Assembly (NCBI RefSeq): GCF_031426495.1
Contig: NZ_JANPLK010000080.1
Location: forward strand, 141,818 to 205,817
Source: Gemmatimonas sp.
GTDB lineage: Bacteria; Gemmatimonadota; Gemmatimonadetes; Gemmatimonadales; Gemmatimonadaceae
Length of the DNA stretch: 64,000 nt
Direction of reading: 5' to 3'
Shown here: piece after piece, positions 9,148-17,556 of the stretch
Numbering within the stretch: position 1 is the first letter of the stretch
Layout of the letters: every line of letters begins with the position of its first letter
Translations under genes and position numbers: made by a program
Notes under the pieces: model-generated
Seen by the model: only the letters and a program-made list of their open reading frames with translations
Databases searched by the model: none
What the model was told of the DNA's origin: nothing

Positions 9148-10152
9148 ATGACCCGAGGCATTCTCTCGCGCACTCCACGTCGCGTCGAGCACCGCGCCTT
9201 GCTCCGCGTCTCGATCCTGGGCGCCGCGCTGGCCAGCGCCGTGGCATCCGTGGCGCTCAGCAGCACCGCCAGCGCGCAGGGTGGTCCGCCAACCGAGGCT
9301 CAGCGTGATCCACGCAACCGAGGCGGCGGTACGTGCACCGCCAATCCGTACAACTGCGTCGATGCCGTGAATCCGCTCCCCGCGCCGAACACGGTGTGGA
9401 TCGAAGAGATGACCTGGATGGACGTGCGTGACGCGCTGAAGGCGGGGAAGACCACGGCGATTATCGCCACCGGCGGTATGGAGCCGAACGGTCCGTGGTT
9501 GGTGACGGGCAAGCACAACTATGTGCTGCACACTAACTGCGAAGCGATCGCCTGGAAGCTCGGCAATGCCCTGTGCGCACCGATCGTCAAATTCGTGCCC
9601 GAAGGCAACATCAGTCCGGCCAGCGGTCACATGGCGTCGCCGGGAACGATCAGTATGCGTGAAGAGACGTTCCGCATGCTGCTCACGGATCTCGTGCATA
9701 GCCTCAAGGCACACGGCTTCACTCGCATCATTCTGATCGGTGACAGCGGCGGCAACCAGTCGGGACAGCGCTGGGTGGCCGACTCGCTCACGAAGATCTG
9801 GCAGGGTGCGCCGATCGTGGCGCACATTCAGGAGTATTACGACTACGCCAGCGTGGCGAAGCACATGGAGCAGTTCGGCGTCAACCAGACGGTGGCCGAA
9901 GGACTGCACGATGATGCGGAAATCTCGCTCAACATGTTCATCGACGATCCGAAGTCCATTCGCTACGATGCACGCGCGAAGGCGAAGAAGCTGACGATCA
10001 ACGGCGTCTCGCTCGCCGACCGCAAGAAGGCGACCGAGTGGGCGAAGCAGATCGTGGAGTTCCGCACCAAGGTCACGATCGATGCCATCGAGAAGGCCAC
10101 GGCCAACAAGGGAACGTTGCCGGCCCCGCCGCGTCGCACCGGCGGAAACTAG
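9148..10152 (+). CDS. Creatininase (creatinine amidohydrolase) family protein, secreted
   Basis: ATG 9148 is chosen because it begins a clear signal peptide (residues about 1-40, ending STASAQ); the frame is open further upstream. The protein has 334 residues. Family features are GGMEPNGP, the loop GHMASPGTISMREETF and the glycine-rich GDSGGNQSG that follows a hydrophobic strand (RIILI). Creatininase-family enzymes are metal-dependent cyclic amidases. Here the usual EQHG ligand motif reads EPNG and the usual TD reads KH, so the canonical metal site looks altered. Export is unusual for the family. Residues 60-70 include CTANPYNC, a possible disulfide. Confidence 0.75.
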   Translation: MTRGILSRTPRRVEHRALLRVSILGAALASAVASVALSSTASAQGGPPTEAQRDPRNRGGGTCTANPYNCVDAVNPLPAPNTVWIEEMTWMDVRDALKAGKTTAIIATGGMEPNGPWLVTGKHNYVLHTNCEAIAWKLGNALCAPIVKFVPEGNISPASGHMASPGTISMREETFRMLLTDLVHSLKAHGFTRIILIGDSGGNQSGQRWVADSLTKIWQGAPIVAHIQEYYDYASVAKHMEQFGVNQTVAEGLHDDAEISLNMFIDDPKSIRYDARAKAKKLTINGVSLADRKKATEWAKQIVEFRTKVTIDAIEKATANKGTLPAPPRRTGGN

Positions 10153-10180
10153 GTGGCGCGCGCGAAGGCCCGGCCTAGGA

Positions 10181-10219
10181 TGCGTGTCGTCGTGATGTGC
10201 TTCGGCACGACGACACGCA
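10181..10219. terminator. Perfect 14-bp hairpin between convergent genes
   Basis: TGCGTGTCGTCGTG (10181-10194) and CACGACGACACGCA (10206-10219) are perfectly complementary around an 11-base loop. The hairpin lies between the creatininase stop and the leftward metallo-hydrolase remnant, so it can serve both strands. No T-run is present. Confidence 0.5.
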
Positions 10220-10248
10220 ACACCGGGTGGCGCCGAACAAAACGACAT

Positions 10249-10620
10249 TCATCGCGTCGCTCCGGCCCACCACGACGTGGCCGGCAATACGCTACCAATC
10301 GTGATCGCTTCACCGGGACGCGGCGTGACGATCGTGATCTGTTGCGCGGCCCCGGCGCGCGTGAGCCGATCGATCGGTTCGCGCCACGAGTGATAGGCGA
10401 GATTGAACAGTCCGCAGTGCACCGGCAACAGCGTGCTCCCACGAAGCGTGCTGTGCGCGGTGATCGCTTGCTCGGGCGTGAGATGCCAGTCGGGCCAGGC
10501 ATCGCCGTACGCGCCGATTTGTATGAGGGTGACGTGGAAGGGGCCAAGCTTTCCGCCGATCTCTTGGAAGGCCGGCATCATGCCCGTGTCGCCGGTTTGG
10601 CGACCGAAACCGAGTATCTT
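10249..10620 (-). pseudogene. C-terminal remnant of a metallo-beta-lactamase-fold hydrolase
   Basis: Reading leftward from 10620 gives KILGFGRQTGDTGMMPAF, then GPFHVTLIQIGAYGDAW, HLTPEQAITAH, LLPVHCGLFNLAYHSW, EPIDRL and PRPGE. These are the second-half landmarks of UlaG/NAPE-PLD-like MBL hydrolases: the GDTG aspartate, the PEQA helix and the final VH(C/W)G histidine. The N-terminal HxHxDH half is missing. A stop codon (10621-10623) lies immediately upstream, and the rightward lipoprotein gene begins at 10628. The first ATG in frame is at 10581 (110 codons). I read this as a truncated, dead gene. Confidence 0.65.
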
Positions 10621-10627
10621 TCACGAC

Positions 10628-11095
10628 ATGCCGACTTTCCGCTCCACCCGTGAGCACGCGCTGCTCGTCCTGGCCAGCCTCGTGCTCGCTGCCTGCGCGG
10701 GGGACGGCGCGCCGGTTCCCGAGCCGAAAGCCGACGCGCCGATCGTGACGTCGCTGCCGCAGTTGCCCCAGTTACCGACGGAGTTGCGCCCCGTGGTGCC
10801 TCCCGACCTTGACCTCGCCTTCGGTACGGATTCCGTCCTGGTCACCATCTCGGTCGAGCCGGGCGCGCGGGTGAATGCCCTGCTGCCCCCCGTCATCGAT
10901 GCCGGAGACGGTCGCCGCTTCCTGCTGCGCGCACCCACCGTCACCGCAGACAGCGCCTACTTCGTAGAGCGCGCATCCGTCACCATTCCGCGTTCAGCGC
11001 TCCCCATTCGCGGCACGCTGCGCACGAGCTTCTGTCGCAGTGACGAACGACTCTGTCGCAGCACCGAGCGCGCTGTGGTGCTCGAGGATCGGTAA
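10628..11095 (+). CDS. Small predicted lipoprotein
   Basis: ATG 10628 starts a 155-residue protein with an n-region, a hydrophobic core LLVLASLVL and the lipobox LAAC (Cys23), so it should be lipid-anchored. The mature part is Pro-rich and then beta-rich. It ends with a domain holding FCRSDERLCRS, a Cys pair resembling the end of DsbD-alpha-like or similar beta-sandwich domains. I cannot name the family. A longer open frame extends upstream into the MBL remnant but has no matching start features. Confidence 0.6.
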   Translation: MPTFRSTREHALLVLASLVLAACAGDGAPVPEPKADAPIVTSLPQLPQLPTELRPVVPPDLDLAFGTDSVLVTISVEPGARVNALLPPVIDAGDGRRFLLRAPTVTADSAYFVERASVTIPRSALPIRGTLRTSFCRSDERLCRSTERAVVLEDR

Positions 11096-11100
11096 CGGCG

Positions 11101-11144
11101 AACAGCAGGAACACGGATCCGGCGCAATCCGTGTTCCGGCTGTT
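11101..11144. repeat. 18-bp-stem hairpin between convergent genes, part of a dispersed repeat family
   Basis: AACAGCAGG-AACACGGAT (11101-11118) pairs with ATCCGTGTT-CCGGCTGTT (11127-11144) with one mismatch. It lies between two convergent genes and could act as a bidirectional terminator. The right arm CCGTGTTCCGGCTGT recurs at 59534-59548. Confidence 0.6.
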
Positions 11145-11165
11145 GCAGTTGCCGAACTCGCAGAC

Positions 11166-12515
11166 CTACCTAGCCCGCGCTCGCTCCAACTTGGTCGTCA
11201 TGCCTTCACGCACCGCGAGAATCACCACGCCACCAGCGCCGAAGCCGACGATCGTGCGGTTCTCCGGAATCTGCACACGGTCGACCACTTCACCCTTGGC
11301 GTTGACCACGTCGTACACCGCGCCACCGGGCGTCGGCTTGGTCGCTATGGTTCGTATCCAGATGTTGCCGTCGTCGTCCGCCTTCGCGCTCGTCGCGAAG
11401 AACGCCGGCTGGTAGTCGGGTAGTTCGCTCGGCGACACGTAGTTGATCTGCGGTGCCATGATCTGCGGGGCCGCCCCACCACCCGGAGTGCCACCGGGAC
11501 CGCCGCGTGATTCAAAACGCATCACCATCTGCGGCGCCGCACCACCAGCACCGCCGCCGGTGCCGAGGGCAGCGCCGAACGCCGCCGCCATCGCGTTGCC
11601 TTGACCCGGATTGGCCGCCGCCGCGCGATCGCGAATCGCCTTCACGGAATCGATCAGGGCCACCTTTTGCTCATCGGACAGACGCTTCCAGTCGAACGCC
11701 ATCTTCGGCGACGAGCGATGCGTGCCATCGGGCGACATCCAGTCCACGTGATAATCCTTTCCGCGAATGAGCGCGACGTCTCCAGTCGAGGTCACGACCC
11801 AGTCGTCCACCACCGGCAACGGATTCACCTCGATCGAAATGCTGATCTTCCCGTCGTCGCTGCGTGTCATGTTGGTGTTCGTCTTCGGGATCTTGATGAA
11901 CCCCACCGTGTCCACCGCGCGCGACTGCAGATTCACGCGCACGATCGCCATCGTGTCGGCCACCGACGGCATGGTGGGCGCACCGGTCGGTCCCATCTGC
12001 ATGCGGAACCCCGGCATGCCGCGATAGACGAGGTAGCCGTTGCTGTAGTACGCGCCGGTGCCGAGTCCGCCAGCCGCCAGCATCATCGCATCCTGCGAGC
12101 GCGGCACCGACATCACCCGACCGATCTTGCCGGCAGGGTCGATCACCAGCATCGACAGCGAGGCGGCGTCGACGAAGAGCGTCGAGTCGCCGCGATACGC
12201 GATCAGGCTACCCGAGCGCGGGCCGTAGGCGTTGGCCGTGCTGCTCGTGGAGTCGGCCACAATGCTGATGAGCTTGAACGTCGAGTCCACCAGGAGCACG
12301 CGTCGGCTCGTGGCATCGTTAATCAGCAGTCGGCCGCCGGGCAACGCACGTACGTTGTTGATCGTGCCGAGCGAATCGGTGGTGGACGCGTGAACGGCAC
12401 CGAGCGGACGAATCGGCGGACGTGCTTGCGCGCTGGCGGTCGAGGCCACCGCAGCGAACACGGTCGGTAGCGCGAGCATCGGACGCGCGAGCAGCCGCGC
12501 GAAGGTGAGAGTCAT
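11166..12515 (-). CDS. Secreted beta-propeller-like protein, unknown function
   Basis: The start ATG at 12515 gives a signal peptide (MTLTFARLLARPMLALPTVF, ending TASAQ) and 449 residues; the frame is open a little further upstream. The mature protein alternates short strands such as GGRLLINDATSRRVLLVDS, GSLIAYRGDSTLFVDAASL and GNIWIRTIATKP, the look of a six-bladed NHL/6-bladed propeller. A Gly/Ala/Met-rich insertion lies near residues 315-375. It follows the TonB receptor gene by 28 bases on the same strand, so the two probably form an operon and may work together at the cell surface. No enzymatic motif is seen. Confidence 0.65.
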   Translation of the reverse strand: MTLTFARLLARPMLALPTVFAAVASTASAQARPPIRPLGAVHASTTDSLGTINNVRALPGGRLLINDATSRRVLLVDSTFKLISIVADSTSSTANAYGPRSGSLIAYRGDSTLFVDAASLSMLVIDPAGKIGRVMSVPRSQDAMMLAAGGLGTGAYYSNGYLVYRGMPGFRMQMGPTGAPTMPSVADTMAIVRVNLQSRAVDTVGFIKIPKTNTNMTRSDDGKISISIEVNPLPVVDDWVVTSTGDVALIRGKDYHVDWMSPDGTHRSSPKMAFDWKRLSDEQKVALIDSVKAIRDRAAAANPGQGNAMAAAFGAALGTGGGAGGAAPQMVMRFESRGGPGGTPGGGAAPQIMAPQINYVSPSELPDYQPAFFATSAKADDDGNIWIRTIATKPTPGGAVYDVVNAKGEVVDRVQIPENRTIVGFGAGGVVILAVREGMTTKLERARAR

Positions 12516-12543
12516 GACTGGAGTCGTTGTGATGAGAAATGAA

Positions 12544-15500
12544 CTACCGTCGGATTTCGATCGTCTGCGCGCCGCCGCCCATACCACCGGCCATGATCAT
12601 CGCGCCACCACCGGGAAGCATCATGCCGCCACCGCCGCCCGCTGTCGCCGAACGGATGGACTTGAGATAGCGATCATCGAGCGCACTGGCCACGAATGGC
12701 GGCAGCTTGCGACGCTGCGCATCGGTCAGCACACCCTTCACCGCTGGCGCGTACTTCCGCAAAATGTCGATGCTCGCCTCACGCGCCTTCACGTACTGCA
12801 CGTAGATATCATCGTGATCGTAGCGCTCGGGGAGGTCGGCAAAGCGTTTCGAGATCGGCGCCCAGATCGAGTCGAGGCGTACGGTGTAACGGCGATTCAT
12901 GGTGGCCAGGCTGTCGGCCTGATCCGACGACAGCTTGAGCGTGTCCTGATCGCGCAGAATCGTGGCCAGCGGGTTCGGCACACCTCCGTTGCCAAACTGC
13001 GCCTTGATCATTGCTTCGCCCGCCTTAGTGCCCTTGGTGCGCCGCCCGCGATCGAGTGACTGCGTGAGGACCTGCCGCTCGCGCGTAGGGCCGATGTCAT
13101 AGCGCAGCTGGGCCGTGATCGTGACCGGCGTGCGGAAGCTGTTGAACTGCGGGTTGGTGGCACCGAAGCGCTGGTTCACTTCATAAGTGTAGCGCTTGCG
13201 GCTCGCGTCGAAGCCGCGCACGTACAGCAGCGACTGATCGAGGAATGGTTGCTGTCCCCAGCCGCGCAGATTGTTCTCACCGTGCAGCATCAGATCGGCT
13301 GCGCCGAGCGGATTCGACACGTTGAACGACAGGTTGGCGCGCTGCGGCAGGCGCAGCTTGATCGGATTGAACGAGATCGACAGGTTGGCCGAGCTCACCC
13401 ACGGACCCTGACAGCTGTTGCGCGCCGCCAGATTGCCCAGCTGCGACGACAAGCAGGCTCGTGCCACGCGCGAGCCGTTGTTCATCAGCGCCTGCATACC
13501 GGCCGCTGTGGCCGCGTCACTCGAGGCCGGGTTGAACACGAATGCGCGGTCGTTGCCGAAGCCATCACCGTTCACATCGCCGCCGATGGTGGGCGTGAAC
13601 GGTGTGCCCGAGCGGAACTGACCGAACCAGCCAAGTCGGATGAAGTCGAACGCGTTATAGCTCAGGTTGTACGTGATCTGATGACGCGAATCGAACGACG
13701 AACGCGACCAATTCACCGCCAGCGGATCGCCGGCCGTGCTGGTGAATCCGCGGAACTGCTCGCGCACGTTCGAGTAGGTGTAGCTCATGCTCCAGCTGAA
13801 GTTCGTGCTGAAGTTGGTCGGTGACAGTCGCACACTGCCTTGCGCGCTGCGTGAGTTCAGATCGCTGCGCTGCTCGGTCACACGTTGAAACTGCGTGGCC
13901 ACGCGTCCGTCACCTGCCGCGATCGCGCCAGTGAGCGGAACGATGCTGGTCGGCAACACATACACCGGCCGGCCATCCTCGTTGTCGAGTGTGAAGCGCT
14001 GCGCGCCGGCGAAGTTGCGATCCACGAAGCTCGACTGCCGCGTGTTCAGCGAGTACGTGGCATCGAAGCTGGCGTTGAAGCGATTCCACAGCACTGGTCC
14101 CGACCAGCTCAGGTTCGAGCGCAGGCTGCTCGGCGCCGCGTAGTCCTTGGCAAACAGCGTCACGTTCGGCGCGCCGTTGGAGAACACGGTGCCGGTGCTG
14201 CCGTCGGCGCACCGCGTGGGAATGAGTGCCGGATTGCCGTAGGCGTTCCAGTCGGGATTCGGCGTGGCCTGCCCCACGCAGGCGAGCTGCTGGATCGCGC
14301 TGGCCAGGCCGGTGTTGTCGATGGCCGATCCCACCAGCGTGGCCTGTGGCGTATTCTGAAATACGCCGATGCCACCGCGAACTACCGCGCGCGGTCCACG
14401 GAACGCGCCATCGAAGGCGCCGATCTGCGGACCGGTGCCGTACTGCCACGAGAAGCCCACCCGCGGGCTCACGAACACGCCGTTCGGCACCAGGTCGTTG
14501 CGCACACCGAGCAGTCGCTCCACCTCGGTGTTACGCGATGGGGCGTCGAGAAACTGGTTGGCGTCGACTCGCACGCCGTACTGAAACTGCAGGCGATTGG
14601 TGCGGCGATACGAATCGCCCAGCGAGATCGCACCCACCATCATGCTGGAGTTGCGCTCGCGCGGCGATAGTGTGCGGGTGAACGAGAGGGGAATGCCGGC
14701 CTGCAGATCGGCCAGCGAGTTGTACGAGAATGTGCCCAGTCGATTCACCGTCTGATCCTGTGACGATGCGTCGCGCCGCATCTCGGTGCCAAGCTTCAGG
14801 CGGTGCTTGTTGTTGGCACTGAACCACGAGAGCGTGTTCACCGCCGACACGCTGTTCGACGTCTGCGACGTGCCGAGGAATTGATTGCCGCCGAAGGCGA
14901 GATTCTGCACGCCGTTGGTGCCGTCGACGAACTTCGAGTTCACCCGCACGCGCCCGCCCGGTAGATCCATATACGGCGAGCCATCGTTCTTCGACACGCT
15001 GATGCCGCCCGAGGTCTCGGTGAGAATGCCGATGCCCCGCAGCATGAAGTAGCCGCTGTGACGCCCCTGAATGCCGGCGTTCAGCGAGGTGCGCTCGCCG
15101 CTGGTGGTCGGCAATGCCGTGGTCAGCGGCGACGCTGGATTCTGATTGTTCCAGCTGCCGTTGAAGGTCAGGTTGTACGCTGACCCACTGGTGCTCGATG
15201 GCGGCGTGAAGTCGATGGCGCCGAACACCGAGCCCTGGTCGGCCAGACGGCTGGACGGCAGTCCGCTGTATCCGATCGGTACGCGGCCATTCTGCAGAAT
15301 GCCCACCAGTCGCTGTACCGAGTCGGCCGCGACTCCCGACGCCTGCAAGCCGGTGCTCGACGTGTTCAGCAGCGTTTGCAGATCGTTGCTGCGACGACCC
15401 AGCTGAAACGACACGTTGTAGAACGCCTTGTCGAAGATGAGCGGTCCCGACACCGAGCCACCCAACGATCCGTTGCTGTACTCCTGCCCATTCGCGCGTG

Positions 15501-16347
15501 CGGCCGCGTCGGTCCACTGCAACGGCGGCGCATCACCTACGAAGCTCAATCCTCGGCTCGCGAAGTTCGAGCCCGGACGCGTGCGCAGACTGAACTGACC
15601 ACCGGAGAACCCACCGCGCGACACGTCATACGGCGAGGTGATCAGCGAACTCAACACGCTTGCGTCGCGCGGCAATCCCGCGCCGCCGAACATCATGCCG
15701 TTGAGCGTGGTGTTGTTCTGGTCCGCGCCAAGTCCGAGCACCGAGAAACCGTTCGCGCCGCCATCCTGACCGGGCACGAGCTGCACCCCCGGCAGCGTAG
15801 CGGCCATCGCGGCGAGGTCGCCCATCTGATCGGGTGGCAGTGCGCTGTTGTTCGAGATCACTCGCTCGGTGCCGCCCACATCCTGCTGCACCTCGTTGCG
15901 CGACACCTTCTCGCGCGCCGCCGTGACTTTCACGGCGTCGAGGACGGCACCGACTTTCGAGAGCTTGGCGTCGGCGATGAGAATGTCTTCGTCGGCACCG
16001 CGCTTTACCTCGAAGCGCTTTACGCCGTAGCCGAGCGCGGTCACGGTGACCATGTAGTCGCCATCGCCACCGGGGAAGGTGACCGTGAAGCGGCCGGTGC
16101 GATCGGTGCGGGCCGTACGATTCACGTTGCCGGAAATCGACGTGACGACGACGGCGACGTTGTCGAGCGGCTCATTTTCGGTGCCGGTGATCCGGCCGCG
16201 GATCACATCCACCTGCTGGGCCGCGGCGGGCGCAATCGCGGCCGAGAGGCTCAGGCAGAGCAAAGTGGCAAACTGCAGAAAACGACGAAGCACGTCGGGG
16301 AGGGATCGGAGGGAACGGGCAGGGCGGGTCCTCACGCTACGGACCAC
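12544..16347 (-). CDS. TonB-dependent receptor with carboxypeptidase-regulatory-like N-domain and helical C-terminal tail
   Basis: The protein has 1267 residues, with a signal peptide ending at about residue 44 (APAAAQ). Residues about 47-135 form a carboxypeptidase regulatory-like (SusC-type N-terminal) domain: VIRGRITGTENEPLDNVAV. The plug follows (NGFSVLGLGADQNNTTLNG) and then a long beta barrel. The last ~130 residues are unlike a barrel end: helical LKLSSDQADSLATMNRRY, an LTDAQRRKLP motif like Spy/CpxP LTxxQ, and a Gly/Met-rich tail ending EIRR. TonB receptors import siderophores, glycans or peptides; the substrate is unknown here. The secreted propeller gene lies directly downstream. 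Confidence 0.85.
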   Translation of the reverse strand: MVRSVRTRPARSLRSLPDVLRRFLQFATLLCLSLSAAIAPAAAQQVDVIRGRITGTENEPLDNVAVVVTSISGNVNRTARTDRTGRFTVTFPGGDGDYMVTVTALGYGVKRFEVKRGADEDILIADAKLSKVGAVLDAVKVTAAREKVSRNEVQQDVGGTERVISNNSALPPDQMGDLAAMAATLPGVQLVPGQDGGANGFSVLGLGADQNNTTLNGMMFGGAGLPRDASVLSSLITSPYDVSRGGFSGGQFSLRTRPGSNFASRGLSFVGDAPPLQWTDAAARANGQEYSNGSLGGSVSGPLIFDKAFYNVSFQLGRRSNDLQTLLNTSSTGLQASGVAADSVQRLVGILQNGRVPIGYSGLPSSRLADQGSVFGAIDFTPPSSTSGSAYNLTFNGSWNNQNPASPLTTALPTTSGERTSLNAGIQGRHSGYFMLRGIGILTETSGGISVSKNDGSPYMDLPGGRVRVNSKFVDGTNGVQNLAFGGNQFLGTSQTSNSVSAVNTLSWFSANNKHRLKLGTEMRRDASSQDQTVNRLGTFSYNSLADLQAGIPLSFTRTLSPRERNSSMMVGAISLGDSYRRTNRLQFQYGVRVDANQFLDAPSRNTEVERLLGVRNDLVPNGVFVSPRVGFSWQYGTGPQIGAFDGAFRGPRAVVRGGIGVFQNTPQATLVGSAIDNTGLASAIQQLACVGQATPNPDWNAYGNPALIPTRCADGSTGTVFSNGAPNVTLFAKDYAAPSSLRSNLSWSGPVLWNRFNASFDATYSLNTRQSSFVDRNFAGAQRFTLDNEDGRPVYVLPTSIVPLTGAIAAGDGRVATQFQRVTEQRSDLNSRSAQGSVRLSPTNFSTNFSWSMSYTYSNVREQFRGFTSTAGDPLAVNWSRSSFDSRHQITYNLSYNAFDFIRLGWFGQFRSGTPFTPTIGGDVNGDGFGNDRAFVFNPASSDAATAAGMQALMNNGSRVARACLSSQLGNLAARNSCQGPWVSSANLSISFNPIKLRLPQRANLSFNVSNPLGAADLMLHGENNLRGWGQQPFLDQSLLYVRGFDASRKRYTYEVNQRFGATNPQFNSFRTPVTITAQLRYDIGPTRERQVLTQSLDRGRRTKGTKAGEAMIKAQFGNGGVPNPLATILRDQDTLKLSSDQADSLATMNRRYTVRLDSIWAPISKRFADLPERYDHDDIYVQYVKAREASIDILRKYAPAVKGVLTDAQRRKLPPFVASALDDRYLKSIRSATAGGGGGMMLPGGGAMIMAGGMGGGAQTIEIRR

Positions 16348-16389
16348 GTCTCATGTGCGTTTCGACACAGTTCCCGAACTAATCGTTTC

Positions 16390-16491
16390 CTCTGCGATCT
16401 CTGCGCCCTCGGCCACTCTGCGTGATCGGTTCCCAACCGGTCGACAATGAACAGATCACGCGGAGGCGCAGAGAGCGCAGAGACCGCAGAG
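16390..16491. repeat. CTCTGCG-type inverted repeat
   Basis: The left arm (16390-16426, CTCTGCGATCTCTGCG...) and right arm (16454-16491, ending GCGCAGAGACCGCAGAG) are imperfectly complementary over about 37 bases. The element sits between the TonB receptor start and the murB stop, so it is in the spacer between two leftward genes. It is a large hairpin made of a short CAGAG-rich unit. Confidence 0.6.
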
Positions 16492-16499
16492 CAGACCTT

Positions 16500-17480
16500 C
16501 TAGAACTCCCCGATAAACCCAACCTCGGGATGTAGTTCGTAGCCGAATCGTTCTTTCACCGCCGCCTGCGCATGCGCCACCAGCGCCCGCACGTCGGCCG
16601 CGGTGGCATGGCCGAGATTGACCAGGATGTTGGCGTGGATGTGCGAGATCTGGGCATCGCCCACGCGGAAACCCTTGAGGCCGCACTGATCGATCAGACG
16701 GCCGGCGCCCACCCCTTCGATCTTCCTGAAAATCGAGCCGGCGCTGGGGTGCACCTGCAGCCACGGGTGTCGCGAGCCGCGCCACGACAGGTTCTCCTGC
16801 AGGATCTGGTGCAGGCGGGCCGGATCGGCCTTCGTGAGCTGGAACGTCGCGCTCAGCACCACGTCACGCCGATGGTGAAACACGGTGTCGTCATAGCCGA
16901 ACTTGATGTACTCGGCATCCACGACCCGACGATGGCCTTCCTCGGCGAGGATCTCGCACCGGTCGAAGACTTCGGCGATGAACATCGTCCGTTCGCGCTC
17001 GGGAGCCGGCGACAGAAAATGCAGGTTCTGCCAGAGCGCGCCACCCACGGTGCTCGGGATGCCGATGTAGTGCTCGAGTCCCGACCAGCCGGCCCGCACG
17101 GTATCGAGCACCAGGTCCTGCATGACAGCGCCGCTTTCGGACCACACCGCTCCGGTCGCCGAAATCGTGTGAGCGGCGGCGGCGTTTCGGATTACCAGCC
17201 CGCGGATGCCGCGATCGCCGATCAGGACATTTGCCCCCAGCCCGAGCACGAACCACGGCACGCCCGCCCACCTCGCGGCGGTGATCGCCGTTGCTAGTTC
17301 GTCCGCCGTCTGCGCCTCGAAGAGCACGTCGGCGGGACCGCCAATACGAAACGTGGTGTACGGGGCAAGCGGTGCACTGCGCTGCAATCGGCTGCGGTCG
17401 AGCGGCGCGGCCACAGCGGCGTCCGCGGCTGCGTCGACCGACGCCGCAACGAGCGCGCTGGCAATCTGGCTGGGAGTCAT
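16500..17480 (-). CDS. murB: UDP-N-acetylenolpyruvoylglucosamine reductase
   Basis: Start ATG at 17480, chosen because the FAD-binding domain begins soon after (YTTFRIGGPADVLFE); 326 residues. MurB reduces UDP-GlcNAc-enolpyruvate to UDP-MurNAc with NADPH and FAD, in the cytoplasm, for peptidoglycan synthesis. Family landmarks are GLGANVLIGDRGIRGLVIR, GIPSTVGGALWQN, the active-site segment SAGSIFRK (Ser as proton donor) and ISHIHANILVNLG. The sequence FGYDDTVFHHR suggests the type II MurB group. The open frame runs about 440 bases further upstream into the M16 gene region, which is chance. It is divergent from the M16 pair. Confidence 0.9.
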   Translation of the reverse strand: MTPSQIASALVAASVDAAADAAVAAPLDRSRLQRSAPLAPYTTFRIGGPADVLFEAQTADELATAITAARWAGVPWFVLGLGANVLIGDRGIRGLVIRNAAAAHTISATGAVWSESGAVMQDLVLDTVRAGWSGLEHYIGIPSTVGGALWQNLHFLSPAPERERTMFIAEVFDRCEILAEEGHRRVVDAEYIKFGYDDTVFHHRRDVVLSATFQLTKADPARLHQILQENLSWRGSRHPWLQVHPSAGSIFRKIEGVGAGRLIDQCGLKGFRVGDAQISHIHANILVNLGHATAADVRALVAHAQAAVKERFGYELHPEVGFIGEF

Positions 17481-17556
17481 GCCGAAAGATTCCCCGCAGC
17501 AGGTCCGTACGCCATCGTTCGGGTGATACCGCTCCCCCTTCCTCTTCCGACGTCGC

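Noticed and set aside
13885..16425. Plus-strand open frames opposite the TonB receptor
   Set aside because: They mirror the receptor codons, show no domain and have no ribosome-binding site.
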